Source: Stomorhina lunata
Lineage: Eukaryota; Arthropoda; Insecta; Diptera; Rhiniidae
NCBI GenBank assembly: GCA_933228675.1
Contig: OW121741.1
Location: 120,006,918 to 120,070,917, forward strand
Direction: 5' to 3'
DNA: 64,000 nucleotides
The position numbers and the translations under genes are program-made. Shown here one piece after another: positions 47,886 to 60,604 of this stretch (positions within the stretch are counted from its first letter, which is position 1; the number at the start of each line of letters is the position of its first letter). The notes beneath the pieces were generated by a model. It had not been told where the DNA came from. It worked only from the letters and a program-made list of their open reading frames with translations, and ran no database searches.

Positions 47886-49689
47886 TATTGGTTTATAATT
47901 TTGTTTTTTTTCAGCAATGTTCTTATACATTTTGACAAACGATATTTATATTATTGTTGTAAATATTTGGTTGGTTTAACTGGCATAAATTTTCGGAATA
48001 CATACAAATATATCTATTCTTCGTAAATGTATGTGTTAGTTTTGGGTTCTACCAAAAAAATTTAAAATTCAAGGTAACTTTTGTTTTATATTTTGGTATC
48101 AAAAAAGGATGCACAAATTTTTTATTTTTAGTATGAATTTCAGTTTTTAAAGCTAAAATTACATAAAAACTATTTATATTTGCTCAACGTTGTTCTAGTT
48201 TTCCAATATTCGATTTTTTTTATTATCCAAAATATCGAAACAAAAAATTTTCAACAAATAAACCTTGAATATTAAAATAATATTTACAATATTTTGATAA
48301 ATTTAACAGAGTCTTTATGGTTTTTCTGAATGAATTCGAAAGTATGTTAGGAAAATAAAATCTAGAATTTTTGAAGATTATGTCCTTAACAATAGAATAT
48401 TAAAAGTAAGTAATATATACATATATTGTTTGTGCTTAAACTTTCAATTGAATATAAAATATTGTAAGAAACACACTCCAATTTAATGGAGTAAAGTATT
48501 ATTTTTTTCACTCGACATCCGAAATGATGCAATGGGTTGCATCCCCTTAACTGACTATAATTTCAGATCTATAAGAGCTTATCAGCCTGAATATTATCCT
48601 GTCATAATTATATAGCTATAAATCTTGGGATTGTGAAAATTTTAAATTATCAACTATCTCTCCTCTTCAAAAATTGTTTAGTATTTAGCCTATAGTATAA
48701 GTTTTTGCAACACAATATCAAAGAATTTGATAACTTTATACTCTATTCCATTATTTTTTTTCCAAAATATACCTTATCAAGAGCATATTGTCTATTTTAA
48801 ATAACAAAATGCATTTGCATAAAAATTCATATTCTCTGTGAACAACATCAAGACTGGAAAGATCATTCAAGCCAACATACAATACACACACAGATATCCT
48901 TTTTAAATCCATGTACGCATTTGTGTTTTTTCGATATTAAGTTTGAAAATGTGATAGTTTTATTTGTCAACATTAAAAACGACTTTAATACAAAATGTTA
49001 GTCTGACAGATATTCACACAGATAGACAGACAGTCTGACTGGGGAGTAAACGAGACTTTTTAACTTATATAAGACTATAGATGAATCCTTGCTTATACAT
49101 TGAGATGTAAATGCTACAGAATGATTGAATGAAAGAATGAATGATAATCAAATTATATCATACATATGTTTTGTCATCTCACTTTTCTTCAACTTTGTCC
49201 TTTACGAATACACACATACAACAACGAAAGCACATCCCTTGACTTCCTATTTCCTACTCACACACGCACACACTGTTACTACCACAAGTGAAATGCAGCA
49301 TATTCGAATACGTAAAAATATTAAAAAAAACAAGAAAAATAACAATAGAGTACTGGCAAGACAAATGACTTATAACACATTTTACTAAAAAGATTTTGAC
49401 ATCAGTCTTTAGAGAATTCATAAATATTTCTGTGTTTTCTTTCAATATTGAGGGGGAGCAGAGATTTGAATATTAAAAATTCAAAGCAAAATACTATGTC
49501 ATTTACAAATGACTTTTTGTTGTTATCTGCTCGAATGAAGAAGATTTTTTAATGATTGTTGATGAATTATATTTACTTTTTTTTAATTTTTCTAAAATAC
49601 GAAAAAAAATAAAATTTTCTAAAATATGAAATATTTCAACTCCCAATCATACATAGATACATAATAAAAGCTGATGACAGAAAGTCATT
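47886..49689. other. AT-rich single-copy sequence
   Basis: No supported gene. The 87-codon frame at 49125-49388 is Thr/His/Asn-rich and has no recognisable domain. Confidence 0.55.
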
Positions 49690-50375
49690 ACCATAGAAAA
49701 ATTGACGATAGGAAAGCATTTCGATGGAAAAGTTGACGATAGGAAGACACTTTTATAGAAAATTTGACGATAGGAAGACATTTCTGTAGAAAAGTTGACG
49801 ATAGGAAGACATTTCTATAGAAAAGTTGACGATAGGAAGACATTTCTGTAGAAAAGTTGACGATAGAAAGACATTTCTGTAGAAAAGTTGACGATAGGAA
49901 GACACTTCTATAGAAAAGTTGACGATAGGAAGACATTTCTATAGAAAAGTTGACGATATGAAGACATTTCTATAGAAAAGTTGACGATAGGAAGACATTT
50001 CTGTAGAAAAGTTGACGATAGGAAGACATTTCTCTAGAAAAGTTGACGATAGGAAGACATTTCTATAGAAAAGTTGATGACAGGAAGACATTTCTATAGA
50101 AACGTAGATGACAGAAAGACATTTCTATAGAAAAGTTGACGATAGGAAGACATTTTCTTAGAAAAGTTGACGATAGGAAGACATTTCTATAGAAAAGTTG
50201 ACGATAGGAAGACATTTTTATAGAAAAGTTGATGGTAGGAAGACATTTCTATAGAAAAGTTGATGATAGGAAGACATTTCTGTAGAAAAGTTGACGATAG
50301 GAAGACATTTCTATAGAAAAGTTGATGATAGTAAGACACTTCTATAGAAAAGTTGACGATAAGAAGACATTTCAA
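49690..50375 (+). repeat. 31-bp minisatellite with TTGACGATAGGAAGACAT
   Basis: About 22 well-kept tandem units of 31 bp: AAAAGTTGACGATAGGAAGA followed by CATTTCTATAG. Variants include TCTGTAG, GATGATAGG and GATGACAGG. The TTTCTATAGAAA palindrome is the part shared with the other families. The minus-strand frames of 65 and 82 codons are read-through. Confidence 0.95.
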
Positions 50376-50830
50376 AGAACACATTTCGAAACATTTACTT
50401 TTCTATAGAAAAAGTTTTGAAACATTTAGTTTTCTATAAAAAAAGTTTCGAAGCATTTACTTTTCTATAGAAAATGTTTCGAAACATTTACTTTTCTATA
50501 GAAAATGTTTCGAAACATTTACTTTTCTATAGAAAAAATTTCGAAGCATTTCCATTTCTATTAAAAATGTTTCGAAACATTTACTTTTCTATAAAAAAAT
50601 GTTTTGAAACATTTACTTTTCTATAGAAAATGTTTCGAAACATTTCCATTTCTATAGAAAATGTTTCAAAACATTTACTTTTGTATAGAAAATGTTTCGA
50701 AACATTTACTTTTCTATAGAAAATGTTTCGAAACATTTACTATTCTATAGAAAATGTTTCGAAACATTTACTTTTTTGTAGGAAATGTTTCGTTAAATTT
50801 ACTTTTCTATAGAAAATGTTTCGAAACTGA
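50376..50830 (+). repeat. 31-bp minisatellite with CGAAACATTTACTTTTC, block 1
   Basis: About 14 units of 31 bp: CGAAACATTTACTTTTCTAT then AGAAAATGTTT. Each unit is close to a full palindrome: CGAAACA and TGTTTCG flank TTTTCTATAGAAAA. It abuts the previous array with no spacer and shares its TTTCTATAGAAAA core. The same unit forms the array at 61326-62400. Confidence 0.95.
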
Positions 50831-51950
50831 AAAAATATTTGAAAATGAGTCAAGACTAGGTGGAGCTCCCCTTGTGGCTTCACCTAGTTTGCAGATTTTT
50901 ATTTTTTTAATTCAAATTATATAATTTTTTCCTGACTAAATGCAATTAATTGTTCTTTTGATTTTCTGCTGTGATACAGATTAACATTAATGCATAAATT
51001 AATCTTAAATCATGCTGTAATCAGACAACCACAACAAATTTATATCATTAATTTAATTTGTACAAAATCATTTAGTTTTATTTTAACATAATTTTTGCCC
51101 TTTAGTTCATGAAAGACTTTAGCAGACAAACGATTAACTCGTGAAATGTTGCTACTAATTTTAGAGCAGAAACACTCCTACACTAACGCCATCTGCTTAA
51201 CCCAATTAAATGTTGCGGTAAATGTGTTATATGTGAGTGAGCTAATCGAGAATGAGGAGGTCTGCTGGAATATTAGGAATGCCCTACACATTTAATAAGA
51301 CTAGTCTTCATTATGTTTTGTTAAATAGCTCACTTTTCCATATTTTATACTCCATTGATGCATTTGCTATGTATCCCACATTTGAATTGCCTTGGCTACC
51401 TGATTGTCTCGGAAGGCATTACAGTTTTATTTATGTTTATTTGAAAGGGTCTAGGTGATTTGCTGTCTTTGTTAGATGTTTGTGTTTTTTTTTTCGATTT
51501 CTATAAAATTAATTTTAAAATATTTATGTCTCACCCTCAGCATTTAGAACAGTTTTGGATATATTAAGTGATACCTAATTTGTTGTGGCAAGGTAACAAA
51601 TAAATTATTTGTTCATGTATTTAATTATTTTGTTAATATGTTCATGGGTCAATGATTAAATATTTGCCAAAATCTGTAATTAATTTAGTTACAAAATTGA
51701 TAATTCAATTTTGAATTTGTTAAAAAAAAAATAAAAAACAAAACAAATAAAAAAAAATATTTAAAAATTATGGAAACATTTATATTTGAACGAAATTTTT
51801 TAAATTATTTGTTCTTTTTTAAGAAACATTTTCTTTATGAAAGAAGAAATTATCTCTAGGCTAGAGCAAATTCTTTACTTCCTTATTTAGCAACATTTAC
51901 TGTTCTTTAGAAAATGTTTTACAACATTTACTGATTTTTAATAATGTATC
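50831..51950. other. AT-rich single-copy sequence
   Basis: No supported gene. A CTAGGTGGAGC...GCTTCACCTAG inverted pair (about 50858-50889) forms a small imperfect hairpin. Isolated CAACATTTACT/GAAAATGTTTT half-units at 51890-51940 are strays of the 31-bp family. The 68-codon frame at 51252-51458 has no recognisable domain. Confidence 0.5.
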
Positions 51951-52300
51951 ATAATCAGGAGTATTCAGACCATACCATCAGCAGCCGATGATTTTTCTTA
52001 ATTTCGTAAATACCACGATCATTAATAAAACTCGTGAAAATGGGTACTAAAATCATTCAATCAGAATTTGGATGTTAAAAGAATTGGTTAGTGCCTCTTT
52101 GTGAAAGAAAAAAAAAACAACAAAATAGGCAAGAAACAAATACATAGATAGAGAGAACAAAGAAATATAATCTCGAACATTGTTGCCACTATAATACTAT
52201 TTTTGTAAACATTGGGAATGAGTGTTTTTGTAAACATTGGGGAAAAAATTCTAATATTCAACAATTTTAGATTTTTATATTTTTTAGATATTTTAATAAA
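51951..52300 (+). mobile_element. Conserved 'head' of minisatellite composite, copy 3
   Basis: Matches 465-824: CAGACCATACCATCAGCAGC, AAACTCGTGAAAATGGGTAC, AATATAATCTCGAACATTG, AAACATTGGG, then TTCTAATATT and TTAGATTTTTATATTTTTTA. It leads directly into a 30-bp-type minisatellite. It lacks one 'gggaatattttgg' stretch present in copy 1. Confidence 0.7.
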
Positions 52301-53335
52301 AAAAATAGAAAAATTGTTGATAAAAAAAATTTTTATAGAAAAACTTTTGATAAAAAAAAATTTCTATAGAAAATTTTTGACAAAACATTTTATATAGAAA
52401 ATTTTTTGATAAAAAATGTTCAATAGAAAAATCTTTGATAAAAAAAAAATAGATAGAAAAATTTTTGGTGAAAATATTTTCTATCGAAAAATTTTTGATA
52501 AAAAATTTTCTATACAAAAAATTTTAATAAAAAATTTTTTTATAGAAACATTTTTTCAAAAAATAACAAAATTGTCGGGATGTAAATATTATACAAAAAG
52601 AATGACTATTCGCAAATACAGAAAACATTTTTGATAAAAAAAAATAGAAAAAATTTTGATCGAAAAATATAGAAAAATTTTTGTTAAAAAAATTTTCTAT
52701 AGAAAATTTTTGATCAAAAATTTCCCATAGAAAAATTTTTGATAAAAAAATTTTCATAGAAAAATTTTTGATAAAAAAATTTTCATAGAAAAATTTTTGA
52801 TAAAAAAATTTTCATAGAAAAATTTTTGATAAAAAAATTTTCATAGAAAAATTTTTGATAAAAAAATTTTCATAGAAAAATTTTCTATAGAAAAATTTTC
52901 ATAGAAAAAGTTTCATAGAAAAAGTTTCTATCGAAAAATTTTTCATGGAAAAATTTTCTATGGAAAAATTTTTAAAAGAAAAATTTCAATAGACAAAGTT
53001 TTAATAAAAAAATTTTCTATAGAAAAATTTTTGATAAACAAATTTTTAGAGAAAAATTTTTGATAAAAAAATTTTCTATAGAAAAATTTTTGTAAGAATA
53101 TTTTCCATAGAAAATTTTTTATTGAATTGAATTAAAAAAAAAATTATAGAAAAATTTTTGATAAAAATATTTTTTATAGAAAATAATAAATAATTGTTAT
53201 AAATTGGGATTCTTAGTGCAATACACTACAGTAAAACTTTTTAAGAAAAATTTTTATTTTTTGAAAAATTTATTGAAAAACTTTTGACAAAAATATTTTC
53301 TAGAAAAAAAATTTTTCTATAGAAAAATTTATTTT
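52301..53335 (+). repeat. 29- to 30-bp palindromic minisatellite, array 6a
   Basis: Same monomer as array 1 (ATTTTTGATAAAAAAATTTT plus CTATAG and AAAA) but more irregular. At about 52740-52880 five units have lost one base of the core (TTTTCATAGAAAA, 29 bp) and are otherwise identical, so a single-base variant has been amplified as a block. Confidence 0.92.
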
Positions 53336-53339
53336 CGGA

Positions 53340-53822
53340 AACATTAAAAAATTTTTTAAACAATGAAAGTGTTTAGAAACATTGAGTATTTTCTTTATAA
53401 ACATCAAAATTGTTTAGAAACATTAAATATGTTTAGAAACATTAAAAATGTTTAGAAACATTGTAAACTTTAAGAAACATTGCAAATGTTTAAAAACTTT
53501 GAAAATGTTAAAAAATGTTGGAATGCTAAGCATTTCCATTGAAGAAGTTCATAAACATTAAAAATATAAAGAAACATTGAAAATTTGTATATTCTTGGTT
53601 TTCGTCGTTAGTGTTTAGAAACATTGAAAATGTTTCGTAATATTGAAAATGTTTAGAAACATTGAAAATGATTAGAAACATTGAAAATGTTTAGAAACAT
53701 TGAAAATGTTTAGAAACATTGAAAATGTTTAGAAACATTGAAAATGTTTAGAAACATTGAAAATATTTAGAAACATTTAATATGTTAAGAAACATTGACA
53801 ATATTAAGAAACATTGATCAAA
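53340..53822 (+). repeat. 19-bp minisatellite (GAAAATGTTTAGAAACATT), block 1
   Basis: Tandem 19-bp units containing the inverted repeat AATGTTT-AG-AAACATT. It lies between two stretches of the 30-bp array, so it is either inserted in or exchanged with it. A non-unit spacer at 53584-53612 (ATATTCTTGGTTTTCG) resembles the spacer found twice in the larger block at 57060-58812. Confidence 0.93.
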
Positions 53823-54170
53823 AATATTCTATAGAAAAATTTTTGATAAAAAAATTTTCTATAGAAAAATTTTTAATAGAAACATTTTTGATAAAAAATT
53901 TTCTATAGAAAAAATTTTATGAAAAATTTTTCTATAGAAAAAATTTTGATAAAAAAAATATATAGAAAAAATTTCTATAGAAAAATTTCAGATAAAAAAA
54001 TTTTCTATAGAAAAATTTTTGATGAAAAATGTTCTGTAGAAAAATATTTGATAAAAAAATTTTCTATAGAAAAATTTTTGCTAAAAAAATTGTCTATAGA
54101 AAAATGTTGATAAAAAAATTTTCTATAGTAAAATTTTTGATAAAAAATTTTCTATAGAAAAGATTCTCTA
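53823..54170 (+). repeat. 30-bp palindromic minisatellite, array 6b
   Basis: Resumption of the array 1-type monomer (TTTTCTATAGAAAA, ATTTTTGATAAAA) after the 19-bp block; about ten units. Confidence 0.9.
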
Positions 54171-55500
54171 TATAAAATTTATCGAGAAATTTACTTTTTT
54201 AGAATTAAACAAAATTTTTTTATTTATTAGAATTTTAACGAAAACATCAATTTGAGTAATTTAAAAACATATTTTGTTTTTGTATTCTATTAAAATGTTA
54301 TATTTTATTTTATTCAAAATTATTTAAAAAAATCTTTAAAATTTTTATCAACAATTTAACAATTACTCAACTGTCAACTTTAACAATTTCCCCCATCCTA
54401 AAACAATTAAAACTAGAAATATTATTTACTGGCATTTTTTAAGGTAAATTTGGCAATTTATTTATTATTCTAAATAAAAAATGTCCCCAGTATAAACATA
54501 TTAAATTGAAAAACTGCAAACATGTTTTCTCTCCATCAATTTTCATTTCATCATTTGTGAAAACATCAATTTTCCTAAATATTTTTATAGTCAAAAAACC
54601 AACAAAAAGCAAATTTTGTTGCTATTGCTTCTGATGTTGCTGCTGCTGCTGTTGTGCGGTTTTTAGTCATCTATAAATTATTTACTATTTACATATGAAT
54701 GAATAACTCTGAAACTGTTTCGTTAAACAAATAAATAAAATAAATGCAAAAACTAAGTAATAAATAAAAATACTAAAATTGCCATAAAATACTATATATA
54801 CAAACAAACACATTTACTAGTTAAATCTAAAAAGCAATAACCTCGAATTCAGCCGCATAAAACATTGAAAACTAAAAACTCTTACACAAATATAACAAAT
54901 CACTCTAAAATATAGAAAGAAAAACTGAAATGCATAACGAGGGATTATTTAGCCCGGGGGCCAATTTAGTACTATTGAGATTTCATTGGCTATTTTAAAT
55001 ATAAATCAGAAATTTTATTTACAATATTTATATTTATTTCATTCTAAACAATTTGCTTTTTATTTAAATTTTGCCTAGAATTGCATTTTTCATATTGTTT
55101 TCGTTGCATTTTTCTGTATGTGATTTTATTATATAATTTTAACAGGATTTACATTTAATAAATGGAAGAACGACAACAAAAGTCCCCTGAATCTACATCT
55201 ACCGAAAGACAACTATTGCTAACATTTTCGACTATTTGTTGTTGATTTTAGTGGATGTTGTTCATATTTTTTTTTTTACAAATTTGTTTTTTGTTAAAGC
55301 TATTTTTATAAATCCAATATATTATACAATGTTCAGTCGAAAGTGTAAATAACTTACAGTGTGATTTTTCATTTATTTTAGATTTTACATAGCTCGTAAT
55401 AAGGTATTTATATAATTTTTTGAATAAGTATTTAAACATTTAACAGAATCTTCCATAATATCTAAATCTGCGTGGAAAGATTTTTTTTAAACATTCTTAG
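54171..55500. other. AT-rich single-copy sequence
   Basis: No supported gene. A short GCT run (TTGCTGCTGCTGCTG, about 54637-54651) is the only simple repeat of note. Confidence 0.55.
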
Positions 55501-55745
55501 TTGCAAAGAAAATTTTATTTCTTTTCATGTACCTATTCGATAGAAAATATTGCGCAACATTTACTTTTGTAAGGAAAATGTTTTGAAAAATTTTTGTAAT
55601 ATTCTACTTGTTTTTTTAAAAAATTCATTATTCTCCAAAAATATTTTGAACCATTTACTTTTCTATACAAAATGTTTCTTATTTGTATCTTAACATTTAT
55701 TTCTATAGAAATGTATCGAAACATTTATTACCAGAAAACATTTAA
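55501..55745 (+). repeat. Stray units of the 31-bp CGAAACATTT family
   Basis: About six diverged units (GCAACATTTACTTTTGT, AAACATTTATT and similar) at irregular spacing, too decayed to call an array. Confidence 0.55.
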
Positions 55746-56476
55746 AAGTTTATATAATACTAGCTGTACAATACGCACATTGCATCTTAAATAAATTTGA
55801 AGGAAAGACATTACACAAATATCCAATTAATTTTGCATATTTTTTTATATTTTGGCCGATCAACACATGATCAAATGCAAAATTTACGATTCAATGCATT
55901 TTATATCATTTTAAATGATGCAATCTAACGAAATTGATTGAACCATTTTAGAAATTATGATTTAATTCATTTTGGAGTAATTTTCAATGGAGCCACCTAT
56001 TGTCCATAATAACTTAGAAACTTTCGTCGGCTCATATGCGACAACTTTGCTATAGATAATAACATGATCAAATTTTTATATATATAGAAGGAGATAATTT
56101 GCAGAGTTTATACAATGTATGGAAACTAAATATATTATACAATATGTAAATATAAAAAATTTCCATGGATTTTATAAACTCTAAAAAATACTAGTTAATT
56201 TTTTACAAAAAATGTAATGAACAAAGAACCGCTTGACCGATTTTGAGCAAAGTTCACATAAGCCAACTACTGAATAGTCGGAACAAATATTTGTTTTGCA
56301 TAGATGAGCCGATTTGTGAGTTATTAAGTTACAAAGAAAAGTGGCATTGATTTTAATATATTCAGAAGAAGATGTTTAGATCATATATATATAGTCCTTT
56401 AATTCCTGGTGGAACATATGGTTTCAGTAATCTTTTAATTTTCGAAGAGAATAGATGATTGGTCTATTGCTCCTCT
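55746..56476. other. AT-rich sequence, possibly a decayed interspersed element
   Basis: ATACTAGCTGTACAATACGC (about 55757) and GACCGATTTTGAGCAAAGTT (about 56234) resemble motifs of a widespread arthropod interspersed repeat as I remember it, but this is weak evidence. No reading frame. Confidence 0.25.
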
Positions 56477-56715
56477 AGGCTGGTACTAGGGCTGCCAGCT
56501 AAACCACCAGCCTGGCTTGATGAATAGTCAGTAGCAAACTTAGCGAGATCGCCTACTTGCCGAGACTCCAAGATAATGGGCATTCGGACATGCTAGACCG
56601 TCGCTCGAATTCGCTCCACCTCGAATGAGGTGGACCCAGGGAGCACCACGTAGAGGCCACTGCGATGACAGTGGGGTCAAAACGCTAACCTACGAGTCGA
56701 CTTAAGTGATTTACT
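56477..56715. other. GC-richer island with three hairpins
   Basis: About 240 bp of balanced composition in A+T-rich surroundings. Three stems are visible: AGGCTGGT (56477-56484) with ACCAGCCT (56506-56513), 22-nt loop; TCCACCTC-gaat-GAGGTGGA (56615-56634), a perfect 8-bp stem with a tetraloop; and CCACTG-cgatga-CAGTGG (56657-56674). No open frame of note. It could be part of a structured RNA, a SINE, or the 3' end of a LINE; I cannot tell which. Both strands could fold. Confidence 0.55.
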
Positions 56716-57059
56716 AAGAATTGTGGTAACACATTACCTTATGCTATTCTTGACATAGTCTTACTAAGAGTTGCTTTTTCTATTTTACCTTATACACTTC
56801 TTACTCCCCATGTTTAGATTATGCTTTTACTAAATTAATGCGAATTATTTTATAATCTACTTTTGTTTTTCTAACGTAGATGTTTAGAAACATCAAAATT
56901 GTTTAAAATTGTGAAATTGTTCAGAAACTTTAACAAATATTTTGAATTATTTACTATTCTACTATAAGATGTTGCAAAGCATTTATAGTTTAATAGAAAA
57001 TGTTTTAACACGCTTATTTTAATTAATGCTAAGTATTTTAAAGTCTATTATGGCTTTGT
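56716..57059. other. AT-rich sequence grading into the 19-bp array
   Basis: Nothing recognised apart from a few stray TGTTTAGAAACATC units at 56880-56990. Confidence 0.5.
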
Positions 57060-58812
57060 TTCTCTTAACAAAATGTTTAGAAACATCGAACATGTTTAGA
57101 AACATTGAAAATGTTTAGAAACATCGAAAGTGTTCAGAAACATTAAATAAGTTCAGAAAGTATGAAAATGTATAGAAACATTGAAAATGTTTAGAAACAT
57201 TCAAAATGTAAGGAAAAATTCGAAATGTTAAGAAACTTTGAAAATAATTAGAGACATTGAAAATATTTAGAAACATTAAAAATGTTTAGAAAACCTGAAA
57301 ATGTTTTGAAACATTGAAAATGTTTAGAAAAATTGAAAATGTTTAGAAAAATTGAAAATGTTTAGAAACACTGAAAATGTTTGTAAACATAGAAAATGTT
57401 TAGAATCATTGAAAATAATTAGAAACATTGAAAATGATTAAAAACATTGAAAATGATTAAAAACATTGAAAATGTTAAGAAAAATTGTAAATGTTAAGAA
57501 ACATTAAAAATGTTAAGAAACATTAAAAATATTTAGAAACATTGAAAATGTTAAGAAACATTGAATATTTGCATATTCTCGGGTTTCGATGTTTCTGAAA
57601 ATATTCAATGTTTCAAGAATAATTTTAGAAATATCAAAATCCTTTAAGAACATTGAAAACGTTTAGAAACATTGAAAATGCTTAGAAATATTGCAAATGT
57701 TTAGAAACATTGAAAATGTTTAGAAACATTGAAAAAGTTTAGAAATATTGAAAATGTTTGGAAACATAGAAAATGTTTAGAAACTTTAAAAAAATTTAGA
57801 AACATTGAAAATGTTTGGAAACATAGAAAATGTTTAGAAACATTGAAAAAGTTTAGAAACATTGAAAATGTTTGGAAACATAGAAAATGTTTAGAAACAT
57901 TGAAAATGTTTAGAAACATTGAAAATGTTTAGAAATATTGGAAATGTTAAGAACATTAAAAATATTTAGAAACATTGAAAATGTTAAGAAACACTGAATA
58001 TTTGCATATTCTCGGGTTTCGATGTTTCTAAAAATATTCAATGTTTCAAGAATAATTTTAGAAATATCAAAAGCCTTTAAAAACATTGAAAACGTTTAGA
58101 AACATTGAAAATGCTTAGAAATATTGCAAATGTTTAGAAACATTGAAAATGCTTAGAAACATTGAAAATGTTTAGAAACATTGAAAATGTTTAGAAACAT
58201 TGAAAATGCTTAGAAACATTGAAAAAGTTTAGAAATATTGTAAATGTTTGGAAACATAGAAAATGTTTAGAAACATTAAAAAAGTTTAGAAACATTGAAA
58301 ATGTTTGGAAACATAGAAAATGTTTAGAAACATTGAAAAAGTTTAGAAACATTGAAAATGTTTGGAAACATAGAAAATGTTTAGAAACATTGAAAATGTT
58401 TAGAAACATTGAAAATGTTTAGAAATATTGGAAATGTTGATAAATATTGAAAATGTTAAGAAATATTGAAAATGTTAAGAAATATTGAAAATACTAAGAA
58501 ATATTTAAAAATGTTTAGAAACATTGAAAATGTTTAGAAAGTTTAAAAATATTTAGAAACATTAAAAATTTTTAGAAACATCAAAACAGTTTAGAGACAT
58601 TGAAAATGTTTAGAAACATTGAAAATGTTAAGAAACATTTAAATTGTTTAGGAACATTAAAAATGTTTAGAAACATTGAAAATGTTTAGAAACATTTAAG
58701 ATGTATAGAAACATTGAAAAAAATTAGAAACATTAAAAATGTTTAGAAATGTTGACAATATTTAGAAAATGTTTACAAACATTGAAAATGTATAGAAATA
58801 CTGAAAATGTTT
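57060..58812 (+). repeat. 19-bp minisatellite (GAAAATGTTTAGAAACATT), block 2, with long higher-order repeat
   Basis: About 90 units of 19 bp, each with the inverted repeat AATGTTT-AG-AAACATT. A spacer containing TATTTGCATATTCTCGGGTT occurs at 57563 and 57996 (433 bp apart). The following units (CTTAGAAATATTGCAAATG, GTTTGGAAACATAG variants) repeat in the same order, but by 57729 and 58219 the offset is 490 bp. The 57-bp difference equals three monomers inserted in the second block. Frames on both strands are read-through of the repeat. Confidence 0.95.
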
Positions 58813-60604
58813 AGAAAATTTTATTGATGGGGGTATGACTTTTGTTACGAAGGAGAAATTTCGTATGAGTATTTTTGTTATAATATGTTATACAAGGTGG
58901 GAGTGTAAAAATCTGCCAAAAAAGCCTTATATAATTTGTGAACTGCCCTTAAAGCTAATTCCATCCCACTGTAGTTTTAGTGTTAGCACAGATTTTTGAA
59001 TTTTTACAATATTTTGTTAGTTAGTTGCATTTTTCACTTTTTTCTATTTTTGTTAAGGATAAAGTAAACATAAATTTTGTTGGTCATTTTTAAAACTATA
59101 AATTAAAAAAAAAACCAACTAGAACAAGACTGAAAGTACTCTATATTTGGTGGCAGAATAATGACCTTGATATATTGACCAGGGATTTTGGAACATTTCC
59201 GACCTTCAATGAAAAATATAAATTTTTTTAAAGATAATTTTTTAGGAAGTAAATAAATATATAATTGGAAATTGTGAAGAAAATTTTATGAAAATAAAAT
59301 TTTAGATCGTTTTACAACTCGTTGATTTTTTCAAACCCCTTTATCTTGTGTAGCTCACCAAAGTCCAATCAGAATTTTTGTTTTTTTGATATCAATTAAT
59401 CTTCCTTTTTATATATATGTACATAGAAATTTTTTAAAACTCATTGATAGTTTTTGATGGTTATAGATTTTAGCAGATTTTTTGGGAAATATTTATTTAT
59501 TTGTGTCTGTTCAAATTACTGCAACTCTATACAAAGCAGATTTGACAGCAAAAGGGATTTTTTTTTTAAATAAATAAATTTTTATCTATTTAATAAAAAA
59601 ATTTATTATGCAAAGTTTCTATGCTTTTTAAAAATAAATTCATAGAAATTTTTATTAGAGAGGGGGAAGTGTTAAAAAGCTTATTGAAACATTTTAATAT
59701 CAATTGATTAAACATTATTTTACAATTTAATATTTGGGTTAGAAATTTTGCATAATTTTCATCATTTTACTGCGTAGTTTATATTCAAACTAAAATTTAG
59801 TTTACATAAAACTCATCAATTTCAAAAGTTTTCCCAGAAAAATATTTTCTAACTTAGGTTTTAACTAAAATTTCCTTAATTTTATATTTCCTAAATTTTC
59901 CATATTTAGAAAATTTTTATAAAATATTAAAGAGCTTTGAAATAACACTATTATCCTTCACTAATAACTTCTTGTGTCCTTCACTAATAACTTCTTGTGT
60001 CTTAATTTCAAATTATCCCTCCAAACAAATTTACTTGCCACAGACAGACACACACACACAAACCTTGCCCCAATAATGTTTACCTTAAACTAAGAGGACG
60101 ATAACAATGTTGCTGCTGCTAATGATGGCCCTGATGAAAACACCAACACGTGCAAAAACATGTGTATGTCCTCTGAAAAACAATCTGCCAACCATCCAGT
60201 CATTCAAACAATCGACCAAAACTTTTATAGTCTCAGACTTGATTCTAGTTTATCAAACACCTCATTGCAACAGAATTTGTAGTCAGCGGCATTAATGCCT
60301 ATATTTACTAGCCGCCACATTTATGCATGCAACGTATTTTTGCTTTAGTTCTCATATCTTTAGGTATTTGCATGTTAAAGAGTGGCTAAGAATGTAATTG
60401 GCCGTGTGTATATGTTGGCTCGTGTTTGTTGGTGTGTTTTTGCATATTATGGCCTTTTGGAAAATTTGCCATAAGCCACACTTTAATTGCTCTGCTCATA
60501 CTCGCAGCGCATTGATACAATAAAACCAAACGATGCTACAGGCCTTTAGGAATGATAATAATTTTATCATCAAAATTGAGGTGAACAGATTCGAGGAATC
60601 TTTT
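58813..60604. other. AT-rich single-copy sequence
   Basis: No gene that I can support. A direct duplication CTAATAACTTCTTGTGTC(C/T)T lies at 59951-60003. A 62-codon frame at 60107-60295 starts with a hydrophobic run (MLLLLMMALM) but has no further sign of coding. Confidence 0.5.

Noticed and set aside
60107..60295. Possible secreted micropeptide starting with a hydrophobic run
   Set aside because: The remainder has no mature-peptide features, and nearby sequence lacks any promoter or conserved context that I can see.
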